Source: DSNY01 sp037446035
GTDB taxonomy: Bacteria; Pseudomonadota; Gammaproteobacteria; Burkholderiales; Burkholderiaceae_F
Direction: 5' to 3'
DNA length: 21,168 bases
NCBI GenBank assembly: GCA_037446035.1
Contig: JBBIJJ010000045.1
Span: 1 to 21,168, forward strand
Shown: positions 1 to 7,405 of the stretch, piece after piece
Layout of the letters: every line of letters begins with the position of its first letter
Numbering within the stretch: the first letter of the stretch is position 1
Position numbers and translations under genes: made by a program
Notes under the pieces: generated by a model
The model's input: the letters and a program-made list of their open reading frames with translations, nothing else
Told to the model about the DNA's origin: nothing
The model's database searches: none

Positions 1-279
1 CCTAGGGTTTGTTGACAGATCCCTCAGGCCCGCACGATCCCCGCAGCCGCCGGCAGGTGGCGCGGTCTCGGACTGGCTCGGTACAAGCGCCGCGAATGCG
101 GTGCGCTTGGACGCAGGACAGCGGGATCGCCCGGTGAGGCGGGCTGCCTTCAGCGGGATGGCGACGTTGCGGCTCGGTCCGTGGTTCTTTGGACAGCCAG
201 ACCCTCGCCGCGGCTGGCCCAGCGGCCCATCCGACGCGCCGCAGCCCCGATCTCTATGCCAAACGGACCACGGCGTGCC
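1..279. other. No gene recognised at the left edge
   Basis: Open frames cross this stretch on both strands, but their translations are arginine- and proline-rich shadow sequence with no recognisable domain. A minus-strand frame ends in TGA at 24-26, but its last codons do not resemble a known protein end. A TTGACA hexamer lies at 12-17 without a convincing partner. I see no terminator hairpin with a T-tract. Confidence 0.4.
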
Positions 280-1074
280 TCACCACTTGAAGCCGGGCCG
301 TTGCGGCGCGGCCGGATTCGGCGTCGCCACCGCACCGTTTTCGATCGTCGCGCTGGCGGCCGCAGGCTGCGCCGCCCGCGGCGCGGCGGCGCGACCGGGT
401 GTCGCGGCGCGCGGCACCGCGCGTGCCGGTGTCGCGGTGGACGCGGTCGCTTCCTCGATCGCCTTCGAGGACATCGGTGCAGCGAGCGTATAAAGCGAGA
501 TCGCGACCCGGCCGGCAACGAAGCGTGCCGGCAGCAGGCGCATCGCCGCAGCGCCGAACCCGCGGCTGACGACGCTGGCCGACTGGAACAGCGGCGTACG
601 GCCGAAGCGCCGGTGCAAGGCGTCTTCGAGTTCGCGCTGCTGCGAACGCAGCGCGTGCAAGGCATCGCGTCCGCCGCGTAGCGCCAGAGCGACGAGCACG
701 GCGACGAGCGCAGCGAAGAGCGCCAGACCGGCCAGCAGCAGCCGGTTTCCCTGCAGCGGTGTCGACCGGCCGAGCACCAGCACGATCAGCCAGGCGTTCA
801 GCAACAGCGCCTGTGACAAGATCAAGCAGTTCAATTGCTGGCCAAACATGGCATGCTCCGCCTGCAAGGCGTGCTGGACGCGGTCGAGCTCGCGCTCCAT
901 CCGCGTTCGCTCTTCGGGCGCGGGTGCGGGCTCGGTCCGTGGGGCGCCGGCGACGTCGATGCGCAACGTGGTGCGCGGTGCATCGGCGTTCGGTTCCAGC
1001 GCGGCAACGATGCTTATGACGGGTCTTCTCGGCAGCTCGGGTGTCGCGAGTTTTGCCACGGCGGCGGCCGGCAT
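280..1074 (-). CDS. Two-helix membrane protein of unknown function
   Basis: I do not recognise this 264-residue protein. A polar N-terminal region (about residues 1-60) leads into a short charged helix (55-80). Two hydrophobic membrane segments follow (about 83-102 and 111-132), then a charged, probably coiled-coil stretch (135-160). The long C-terminal tail (about 200-260) is rich in alanine, proline and arginine and looks disordered. This frame gives clear membrane helices, while the competing frames over the same DNA give only arginine-rich sequence, so it is the likely coding frame. The start is uncertain: ATG at 1074 has only a weak GGTGG just upstream, and Met59 is an alternative. The gene is separated from its upstream neighbour by 214 bp and is probably transcribed alone. 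A two-helix scaffold or sensor is possible but is a guess. Confidence 0.6.
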   Translation of the reverse strand: MPAAAVAKLATPELPRRPVISIVAALEPNADAPRTTLRIDVAGAPRTEPAPAPEERTRMERELDRVQHALQAEHAMFGQQLNCLILSQALLLNAWLIVLVLGRSTPLQGNRLLLAGLALFAALVAVLVALALRGGRDALHALRSQQRELEDALHRRFGRTPLFQSASVVSRGFGAAAMRLLPARFVAGRVAISLYTLAAPMSSKAIEEATASTATPARAVPRAATPGRAAAPRAAQPAAASATIENGAVATPNPAAPQRPGFKW

Positions 1075-1107
1075 CCACCGATCGGCGGACGTCGCTCACC
1101 CGTTCCG

Positions 1108-1127
1108 GCTCGGCCGATCGGCTGAGC
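1108..1127. promoter_or_regulatory. 20-bp near-perfect palindrome upstream of the two-helix membrane protein
   Basis: GCTCGGCCGATCGGCTGAGC reads as an inverted repeat with 9 of 10 pairs matching and a G/T pair as the only exception. It lies 33 bp upstream of the putative ATG at 1074 on the minus strand, where an operator could sit. GC-rich palindromes are common in DNA of this composition, so an operator role is inference only. Confidence 0.25.
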
Positions 1128-1288
1128 GCGTGTTCAGCTGATGCGCTGTCGATCGGCGGCGCGAACTGGGCCGCTGCCCGGCAAGCGCACGGGGCGAAGA
1201 AAATTGCGGCGCGGCGGGCCGCTCATCGGCTCCCGCTCGCGCCGCCAAGTGGAGACAGTCGTTGCGCCGGCCGCGTAGCGCTAATTCG

Positions 1289-3517
1289 CTAGGCGGCGGC
1301 GCGAAGCTCGGCGAAATCCTCCTCGACGAACAGCGACGGCTCGTGCGCTGCCGGCCGCGTCTGCACATCGAGCCGCAGGGTCAGGCAATACGCCGCGCCG
1401 CCTGCGCGGTTGAACGAATCGAGCGCGACCACGTGCGGCCGGTAGCCGCGCTCGGTCAGCGCGCCGCGCAGCGCATCGCTGGCGTAGCACAGCACGACGT
1501 CGCGCCCGAGGCAGACCGAATTGACGGCAAGATGGTGCGCATCCTCGTCGCCGGCGACGATCAGCTTGTCGCGGCCGACCAGTTCCTCGATCAGGCCAAA
1601 GCTCTTCGGTGCGAACGCCGGCCGGTAGGCAATGACCTCGCCGCCGGCCAGCACGCACAGGCAGGTGTCGAGGTGATAAAAGCGCGCATCGATGAGCTCG
1701 AGTGCGACCGTCGGCACCGCGTAGGTCTCGGCGAGCACGTACTGCATCTCGACGCTGGAGCGCTGGCCATGGCCGGTCCACAACACGCCGCGCGCCGCGT
1801 CCCAGATCGCGTCGCCGGCGCCTTCGAAGTAAAGCGTGGCGGGCGTCTCGACGATCTCGTCGATCGCTCCGCGCGCGCGCAATGCCTGGAAAAACGCGCG
1901 GTCGTGCGGCTCCTCGCCCTGCCGCTCGGGGCACAGGAAGCGCGCGAGCAACGCCTTGCGGTCGAGCACGACCGCGGCGTTCGCGGTAAAGACCATGTCG
2001 GGCAGCCCGGGCTGCGGCGGCTGGACGTCGATCTGCGCGCCGAGCCGTTCGTAGGTGGACTTCAGCTGCTGCCAGCCACGCCGCGCCTCCTGCGCGAGCC
2101 GGTCCGCGGACACGGACCACTGCGCGGGGTCCATCCACGGGTTGATGCGGTAGCTGACTTCGAAGTGATCCGGTGCGCACATCATCAAGTGCGCGCGTGG
2201 CTGGCTGCCCGATCGACGCTGTTCTTCGTGCACGTCTTTTCTCCTCCGTGTTGCGATTCTCGGCAGTGCGGCGTCGTCCTTTTCGCGCCGCGGCGTGCGG
2301 TCGAACTCGCGCAGGGTCTCGACGAAGACGTCCAGGCCCCAGTCGAGCGCTTCGCGCGAGATCGTCAGCGGCGGCGCAAAGCGGATCACCGTCTCGTGGG
2401 TCTCCTTCGACAGCACGCCGCGTTCGGCGAGCCGCTCGACCACGCGGCGCGCGTCCACCCGGCGGCGGTCGAGCTCGACCCCGGCCCACAGCCCGCGGCC
2501 GCGTACGTCGACGACGAGCAGGCTTTCGATCGCGCGCAGCCGCGCGAGCAGATGCGCGCCGAGCGCGGCACTGCGCGCGACCAGCCCTTCGTCTTCGATC
2601 ACGCGCAACGCTTCGAGACCCACCGCGGCAGCGAGCGGATTGCCGCCAAAGGTCGAGCCGTGGCTGCCGGGCTCGAACACGCGCATCACGTCGTCCGTTG
2701 CCACGAAGGCGCTCACCGGCAGCAGACCGCCGCCGAGCGCCTTGCCGAGGATCACGCCGTCCGGTTTGATGCCCTCGTGCTGGAACGCGAACCAGCGTCC
2801 GGTCCGGCCCAGGCCCGACTGGATCTCGTCGAGGATCAGCAGCACGCCGCGCTCGTCGCACACGCTGCGCGCGGCGCGCAGAAAGCCGTCGGGCGGAACG
2901 ACGATGCCGGCTTCGCCCTGGATCGGTTCGATCAGGACGGCGCAGGTGTTCTCGTCGATCGCCGCGCCGAGCGAGTCGATGTCGCCGAAGTCGAAGTGCC
3001 GGAAGCCCGGCGCGAACGGGCCGAAGTCGGCGCGGTAGGCGGCCTCGGTCGAGAAGCCGACGATCGTCGTCGTCCTGCCGTGAAAGTTGCCGCGGGCCAC
3101 GACGATGTTCGCCTGCTCGGCGGCGATTCCCTTGACGCGATAACCCCAGCGGCGCGCCGCCTTGATCGCGGTTTCGACCGCTTCCGCGCCGCCGTTGGCG
3201 GGCAGCGCGCGATCGAGTCCCGTCAACTGCGTCAGGCGTTCGAGGAAGGGGCCGAGCTTGTCGTTGTAGTAGGCACGCGAGATGACCGCGACGCGCTGCG
3301 CCTGTTCGGTCAGCGCGCGGACGAGCCGCGGATGCGCATGTCCGTGGCTGACCGCCGAGTACGCGCTCATGAAGTCCAGGTAACGCCGGCCGTCGACGTC
3401 CGTCAGCCACTCGCCGCGCCCCTGCGAAAGCACGACCGGCAACGGCTCGTAGTTCGCCGCAGCGACACGACGTTCGAGTTCGATGGCCTGTTGCGCAGTG
3501 CGGTCCGGCGCTTGCAC
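1289..3517 (-). CDS. rocD: Ornithine aminotransferase fused to an arginine dihydrolase-like domain
   Basis: A single 742-residue frame holds two complete enzymes. Residues 1 to about 405 are a class III PLP aminotransferase of the ornithine-oxo-acid type, with LDEIQSGLGRTG at 229-240 and the PLP lysine K259 in ILGKALGGG. After a linker rich in Arg, Lys and Asp (about 406-444), residues 446-720 form an amidinotransferase-fold domain. It closely resembles the catalytic half of cyanobacterial arginine dihydrolase ArgZ/AgrE: MCAPDH (446-451), INPWMD (458-463), FTAN (510-513), FEGAGD (564-569), RFYHLDTC with H615, and GGAAYCLTLR with nucleophile C711. The predicted pathway is arginine to ornithine (plus ammonia and CO2), then to glutamate-5-semialdehyde. 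If the second domain is not a dihydrolase, it could be a dimethylarginine hydrolase or arginine deiminase. The GTG start at 3517 follows GGAGGG by 5 nt. Domain calls are firm; the exact guanidino substrate is inferred. Confidence 0.9.
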   Translation of the reverse strand: MQAPDRTAQQAIELERRVAAANYEPLPVVLSQGRGEWLTDVDGRRYLDFMSAYSAVSHGHAHPRLVRALTEQAQRVAVISRAYYNDKLGPFLERLTQLTGLDRALPANGGAEAVETAIKAARRWGYRVKGIAAEQANIVVARGNFHGRTTTIVGFSTEAAYRADFGPFAPGFRHFDFGDIDSLGAAIDENTCAVLIEPIQGEAGIVVPPDGFLRAARSVCDERGVLLILDEIQSGLGRTGRWFAFQHEGIKPDGVILGKALGGGLLPVSAFVATDDVMRVFEPGSHGSTFGGNPLAAAVGLEALRVIEDEGLVARSAALGAHLLARLRAIESLLVVDVRGRGLWAGVELDRRRVDARRVVERLAERGVLSKETHETVIRFAPPLTISREALDWGLDVFVETLREFDRTPRREKDDAALPRIATRRRKDVHEEQRRSGSQPRAHLMMCAPDHFEVSYRINPWMDPAQWSVSADRLAQEARRGWQQLKSTYERLGAQIDVQPPQPGLPDMVFTANAAVVLDRKALLARFLCPERQGEEPHDRAFFQALRARGAIDEIVETPATLYFEGAGDAIWDAARGVLWTGHGQRSSVEMQYVLAETYAVPTVALELIDARFYHLDTCLCVLAGGEVIAYRPAFAPKSFGLIEELVGRDKLIVAGDEDAHHLAVNSVCLGRDVVLCYASDALRGALTERGYRPHVVALDSFNRAGGAAYCLTLRLDVQTRPAAHEPSLFVEEDFAELRAAA
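2231..2247 (-). promoter_or_regulatory. Internal ribosome binding site and in-frame GTG at the fusion junction
   Basis: Read on the minus strand, GGAGGAG (2247-2241) is followed by 7 nt and then GTG (2233-2231). The GTG is codon 429 of the fusion frame, in the linker just before the arginine dihydrolase-like domain. Strength and spacing are those of a normal bacterial start, so the C-terminal enzyme could also be made alone (314 residues). It looks like the start signal of a formerly separate second gene kept after the first gene lost its stop codon. Confidence 0.6.
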
Positions 3518-3715
3518 GGCAGCCCTCCGGGACGGATCGAGCAGAGTCTAGGCAGGCGCCATCGCATCGGCGGCGGATTTGCTCGGGTGCGCTTGCCGAC
3601 TTTGTCGTCAGGGCCTGCGCGCACCGCATCTTCTGCAGTTCCGCGTGCTGCGGCGCGGCGAGCGCTTCGCGCCAGGCGAATATTCCGGTTGGCGCAGGCG
3701 GTCACCGGCAATAGC

Positions 3716-4390
3716 ATGCCGCGCATGATCCCCACCGCTGCGTTGAACGCGGGCCACCCGGCGCTCGCGCCGCTGATCGCAGCAGGGTTCGGCGCCGATC
3801 GCATCGAGCAGGTGCTGCGCTTCTACGACGAACCGCACCGCCGCTATCACGATCGGCGCCACCTGCTCGAGATGCTCGACGCGGCGGTCGCGCTCGAACT
3901 GCCGCTGACGGCGCCGCAGGCGCTGGCGGTCCTCTTTCATGACGCGATCTACGTTCCGGGTGCCGCGCGCGGGTTAAACGAGACGATGTCGGCGCAGTTG
4001 TTGCGCGTGTACGCGGCGGGGCTGGCCGCGCCGGCGGTCGAGGCCGCCTGCGCGATCGTCACCGATACGGCCGAGCACGTCGCGCGCAGCCGCGCGGCGC
4101 GGCTCGTGCTCGATCTCGACCTGATGCGGCTGGCCGCGCCGCGCGAGGACTTCATCCGCTATTCGCGCGAGGTCTTCGCCGAGCAGCGGCCGCTGATTCT
4201 GATCGACGACGACGACGACGCGTGGGACTTCTTCGCGCGCCGGCGCGTGCAGTTCTTCGAGCGCCTGCTCGAGCGGCCCGCGATCTACTGCCTACCCGCG
4301 TTTCGCGAACGCTTCGAGGCCGTCGCGCGCAGCAACCTGAGCGAGTCGATCGAGTGGGTCAAGGCAGCGGATAGCCACGGAATGCCTTGA
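3716..4390 (+). CDS. HD-domain predicted metal-dependent phosphohydrolase
   Basis: The protein matches the COG4339 type of HD-superfamily proteins: short, all-helical, with metal-binding histidines and aspartates and probably acting on phosphorylated or nucleotide substrates. Counting from the second ATG (3725), the motifs are YDEPHRRYHDRRH (34-46, family signature), FHDAIY (71-76, the HD pair H72-D73), a TAEH motif with H118, and LDLDLM (129-134) carrying the later aspartates. Length (221-224 residues) is normal for the family. ATGs at 3716 and 3725 are both in frame and neither has a good ribosome binding site; the upstream extension of the frame is only antisense to the aminotransferase. 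The 3' end overlaps the converging Lrp gene by 32 bp. The cellular substrate is unknown. Confidence 0.85.
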   Translation: MPRMIPTAALNAGHPALAPLIAAGFGADRIEQVLRFYDEPHRRYHDRRHLLEMLDAAVALELPLTAPQALAVLFHDAIYVPGAARGLNETMSAQLLRVYAAGLAAPAVEAACAIVTDTAEHVARSRAARLVLDLDLMRLAAPREDFIRYSREVFAEQRPLILIDDDDDAWDFFARRRVQFFERLLERPAIYCLPAFRERFEAVARSNLSESIEWVKAADSHGMP

Positions 4391-4826
4391 CCGTCTGCAG
4401 TTCGGGCTTGGACGCGATGCGCTCGACGCCGAGCGTCGGGTCGTCGGTCCATGCGTTGGTCAGTTCCCGGTAGTGGTCGAGACTGCGGCAGGCGAGCCGC
4501 AGCACGTAGTCGCAACTGCCGGAGACGAGAAAGCACTCGATCACCTCGTCGCAGGCGCGCATGCGCTGCTCGAAACGCGCGTGGGTGGCCTGGCTCTGCT
4601 CGCGCAGCGAGACTTCGACGACGATCGTCAACAGCCCGCCGAGCTTGCGCGGTTCGACGAGCGCCATGTAGCCGCTGATCACGCCGGTGCGCTCGAGCCG
4701 TCGCACGCGTTCGAGGCAGGCGCGCGGGCTCAGCGCCACCTTTTCCGACAGCGCCTGGTTGGTGATGCGCCCGTCGCGCTGGAGGATCTCGAGGATCTGC
4801 CGGTCGATGCGGTCGAGGCTGTTCAT
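4359..4826 (-). CDS. Lrp/AsnC-family transcriptional regulator
   Basis: This 155-residue protein has the two-part Lrp/AsnC layout. An N-terminal winged helix-turn-helix (about 1-55) includes LDRIDRQILEILQRDGR and SPRACLERVRRLERTGVISGY, and a C-terminal RAM ligand-binding domain spans about 65-145, with the VSGSCDYVLR motif at 101-110. The family binds DNA as oligomers and responds to amino acids. The start chosen is the ATG at 4826; the longer open frame upstream lacks family similarity. It is divergent from the MFS gene with only 67 bp between the starts, so it may control that gene and itself. The nearby arginine/ornithine enzyme, also on the minus strand, is a plausible second target, but this is inferred from position only. 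Confidence 0.92.
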   Translation of the reverse strand: MNSLDRIDRQILEILQRDGRITNQALSEKVALSPRACLERVRRLERTGVISGYMALVEPRKLGGLLTIVVEVSLREQSQATHARFEQRMRACDEVIECFLVSGSCDYVLRLACRSLDHYRELTNAWTDDPTLGVERIASKPELQTVKAFRGYPLP

Positions 4827-4893
4827 GGGCGCGCAGGATAGCGGGTCGCCCGCCGGCGTCCGCGTGCCGTTAACATCCGGCCGCGGAGCGCGC

Positions 4894-6195
4894 ATGCCCC
4901 TGTTCGATCCGGAAGCCCTGAATCCCGGCGTCACCCGCGGCGAAGTCGCGGCGTGGGCCTGTTACGACTTCGCCAACTCGGGCTACACGACGGTCGTGCT
5001 GACGGCCGTGTTCAACGCGTACTTCGTCGGCGTGGTTGCGGCCGGGATGGCGCATCCGACGACGGTGTGGACCTGGGTGCTGGCCGTGTCGAACGCGCTC
5101 GTGATGGTGGCGATGCCGTTGATCGGCGCCTACGCCGACCTGCGCGCGCGCAAGAAGTGGCTGCTGGCGCTGTCCACCGGCGGCTGCGTGGCGGCGACCG
5201 CCGCGCTCGCGCTGGCGGGTCCGGGCGACGTCGTGATCGCCTCGGCGGCGATCATCGTGTCGAACTTCTTCTTCATGACGGGTGTGGCGCTGATCGCCGC
5301 GTTCCTGCCGGAACTGGCGCGGCCGCAGGCGCTCGGCCGCGTGTCCGGCTGGGGCTGGAGCTTCGGTTACGTCGGCGGGCTGATCGCGCTGGCACTGTGC
5401 CTGGGCTATGTGGTGTGGGCGCGCGGGCAGGGCGCGACCGCTGAGCAGTTCGTGCCGATCACGATGCTGATCGTCGCCGGCGTGTTCGCGCTCGCTGCGA
5501 TCCCGACGCTGCTCGTGCTCAAAGAGCGCGCGCAGCCGCAGGTTGGCGCGGACGTCGGCGGCTATGTCGCGGCGGCGCTGCGCCGGCTGTGGCACACGCT
5601 GCGAGAGGCGCGCCGCTATCGCGACTTCGCGATGCTGCTGGCGTGCGGCGCGTTTTATCAGGCGGGCGTGACGGTCGTGATCGCGCTGGCAGCGATCTAC
5701 GCGCAGGAGGTGATGGGGTTCGGTTTCGAGCAGACGATGCTGCTGGTGTTGATCGTCAACGTCACCGCGGCGCTCGGGGCGTTCGGTTTCGGCTACGTGC
5801 AGGACGCGATCGGCCATCGGCGCGCACTCGCGCTGACCCTGCTCGCGTGGCTGGCGATGACGTGGGTCGCCGCGGTGGCGACGACCGAGACGATGTTCTG
5901 GGTGGCGGCGAACCTGGCGGGGCTGGCGATGGGATCGAGCCAGTCGGCCGGGCGCGCGCTCGTCGGCCTGTTCGCGCCGGCATACCGGCTCGCCGAGTTC
6001 TACGGGCTGTGGACGCTCGCGACCCAGCTGGCGGCGATCGTCGGCCCGCTGACCTACGGCGCGGTGATGCTGGCGACCGGCAACCAGCACCGGCTCGCGA
6101 TCGTCGTGACCGGCGGGTTCTTCGCGGTCGGGCTGCTTCTGATCGCCGCGATGAACATCGAGCGCGGCCGGCAGGCCGCACTCGCGCCGGACTGA
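4894..6195 (+). CDS. UMF1-type MFS transporter (Atg22-like permease)
   Basis: The 433-residue protein is almost entirely hydrophobic and has about 12 predicted membrane helices. Near the N-terminus is the hallmark WACYDFANSGY (about residues 21-31) of the UMF1 branch of the major facilitator superfamily, which also contains fungal vacuolar Atg22 amino acid effluxers. A basic loop (DLRARKKW) between early helices is typical of MFS proteins. The start ATG at 4894 is preceded by GCGGAG at a suitable distance; longer upstream frames run antisense through the Lrp gene and are not credible. The substrate is unknown. Because the gene is divergent from an Lrp-type regulator, amino acid or peptide export is a reasonable but unproved idea. 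Its stop lies 2 bp from the stop of the converging GlcG-like gene. Confidence 0.9.
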   Translation: MPLFDPEALNPGVTRGEVAAWACYDFANSGYTTVVLTAVFNAYFVGVVAAGMAHPTTVWTWVLAVSNALVMVAMPLIGAYADLRARKKWLLALSTGGCVAATAALALAGPGDVVIASAAIIVSNFFFMTGVALIAAFLPELARPQALGRVSGWGWSFGYVGGLIALALCLGYVVWARGQGATAEQFVPITMLIVAGVFALAAIPTLLVLKERAQPQVGADVGGYVAAALRRLWHTLREARRYRDFAMLLACGAFYQAGVTVVIALAAIYAQEVMGFGFEQTMLLVLIVNVTAALGAFGFGYVQDAIGHRRALALTLLAWLAMTWVAAVATTETMFWVAANLAGLAMGSSQSAGRALVGLFAPAYRLAEFYGLWTLATQLAAIVGPLTYGAVMLATGNQHRLAIVVTGGFFAVGLLLIAAMNIERGRQAALAPD

Positions 6196-6197
6196 TC

Positions 6198-6602
6198 CTA
6201 CGCGCCAAGCGCCGCGATGCCGGCCCGCGCGATCTGTGCATCCTCGGATGACTTGACGCCCGAGACGCCGACCGCGCCGATCGTCTGCCCGTCGATCACG
6301 ATCGGCACGCCGCCTTCGAGCATGCCCGCCAGCGGCGCCGACAGAAAAGCCGTGCGGCCGTTGTTGATCATGTCCTCGTACACCTTGGTCTCGCGCCGGC
6401 CCAGCGCCGCGGCGCGCGCCTTCTCCGGTCCGATGGAGGCGGAGATCGGCGCCGCGCCGTCGAGCCGCTGCAGCCACAGCAGATGGCCGCCGTCGTCGAC
6501 GATGGCGATCGTCACCGCCCAGTGGTTCTTCCTCGCTTCGGCCTCGGCGGCCGCGGCGATCCTGCGTGCATCGTCGTGCGTGAGCACTTTCTTGGTCTGC
6601 AT
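6198..6602 (-). CDS. GlcG/HbpS-like protein (DUF336 family)
   Basis: This 134-residue protein matches the GlcG/HbpS (DUF336) family from end to end: VTIAIVDDGGHLLWLQRLDGA, then a region beginning SIGPEKARAAA, the GGVPIVIDGQTIGAVGVSG stretch, and the final SSEDAQIARAGIAAL. Members are small oligomeric proteins. Some bind heme (HbpS), and others sit in glycolate or diol catabolic operons without a settled role. The ATG at 6602 is preceded by GGAGGA with about 7 nt spacing, which rules out the longer open frame. It lies 22 bp behind the YdcF-like gene and is probably the last gene of the prpE transcript. A heme-related role is tempting given the heme locus to the right, but the two are not linked transcriptionally. 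Confidence 0.9.
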   Translation of the reverse strand: MQTKKVLTHDDARRIAAAAEAEARKNHWAVTIAIVDDGGHLLWLQRLDGAAPISASIGPEKARAAALGRRETKVYEDMINNGRTAFLSAPLAGMLEGGVPIVIDGQTIGAVGVSGVKSSEDAQIARAGIAALGA

Positions 6603-6624
6603 GGGGGTTCCTCCGATGAGTCCG

Positions 6625-7386
6625 TCACGGGTCGGCGAGCCGGTCGCGCAGCCGATACCAGGCGATGCCAAGCCACTCGCGCAGCGCGATATGCGAGACG
6701 CGCAGGCCTTCCGCGTTCGGGATCAGGTGCAGCGAGCGAAACGCGGCCTGGCCCAGATAGCCGGTCGGCGCCGGCGTCACTCGCAAACCGTGCCGCTCGA
6801 ACGCCGGCTGCGCGCGCGGCATGTGCCAGGCGTCGGTAACGAGCAGCACGTGCGTGACGCCGGCCGGCCGCAGCATGGCGGCCGACAGCCGTGCGTTGTC
6901 GTAAGTGGTGTCGCTGGCCGCTTCGACCCAGCGCGGCGCAACGCCGAGTTCGTCCCGCAGCATGTCGCCCATCAGTTCGGCTTCCGCGACGTGGCCGCCG
7001 CCCGGCTTGCCGCCGGTCACCAGGACCGGCAGGCCCGTTTCGCGGGCCAGGCGTGCGCCGTAGCGCAGACGCCCGAGCGTCAATGCGCGCACCGTCTCGC
7101 CGCCCCACTCGGGCGCGCCGCGGCTGCGACCGCCGGCGAGGATCACGATCGCCTGCGCGCCGGCAGCGCGGGCATCGACGAGCGGCGCCGGTTCGAGCGT
7201 GCGGATCAGGGCCTGGGATGCGACGCCGCTGGCGAGAACGAGCAGGCCGGCCAGCGCCACGGCCGCCAGTCCGAGCCCGAGCCGGCGCGCGCGCCGCGTC
7301 CATGCCAGGCCCAGCAGCGCCAACGCGACGAGCGACGTGGGCGGCAGGACGAGCGCGGCCGCCGCATACGAAGGCGTCTCGATCAT
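6625..7386 (-). CDS. YdcF/ElyC family membrane protein (DUF218)
   Basis: This 253-residue protein starts with two hydrophobic helices (about 10-30 and 38-58), followed by a DUF218 domain (about 77-230). The domain shows AIVILAGG (79-86), VLVTGG (121-126), a DTTYDNA motif (159-165) and VTDAWHMPRA (183-192), all typical of the YdcF/SanA/ElyC family of inner-membrane proteins whose catalytic domain probably faces the periplasm. E. coli relatives affect envelope integrity and polyisoprenoid carrier metabolism; the reaction is not established. The ATG at 7386 lacks a strong ribosome binding site and lies 19 bp after prpE, consistent with co-transcription and coupled translation. Confidence 0.88.
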   Translation of the reverse strand: MIETPSYAAAALVLPPTSLVALALLGLAWTRRARRLGLGLAAVALAGLLVLASGVASQALIRTLEPAPLVDARAAGAQAIVILAGGRSRGAPEWGGETVRALTLGRLRYGARLARETGLPVLVTGGKPGGGHVAEAELMGDMLRDELGVAPRWVEAASDTTYDNARLSAAMLRPAGVTHVLLVTDAWHMPRAQPAFERHGLRVTPAPTGYLGQAAFRSLHLIPNAEGLRVSHIALREWLGIAWYRLRDRLADP

Positions 7387-7405
7387 CGCGGACCGGCGAA
7401 TGCCG

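Noticed and set aside
1281..3629. 782-codon minus-strand frame over the same DNA as the fusion enzyme
   Set aside because: It is arginine-rich shadow sequence in another frame; all catalytic motifs lie in the 1289-3517 frame.
1262..3715. Long plus-strand open frame running into the HD-domain gene
   Set aside because: It is the antisense of the aminotransferase-dihydrolase gene, open because of high GC. Its translation has no domain until the HD protein begins at about 3716.
4870..6477. 535-codon minus-strand frame opposite the MFS transporter
   Set aside because: It is a His/Arg/Gln-rich antisense translation without domains; the plus strand gives a clear 12-helix transporter.
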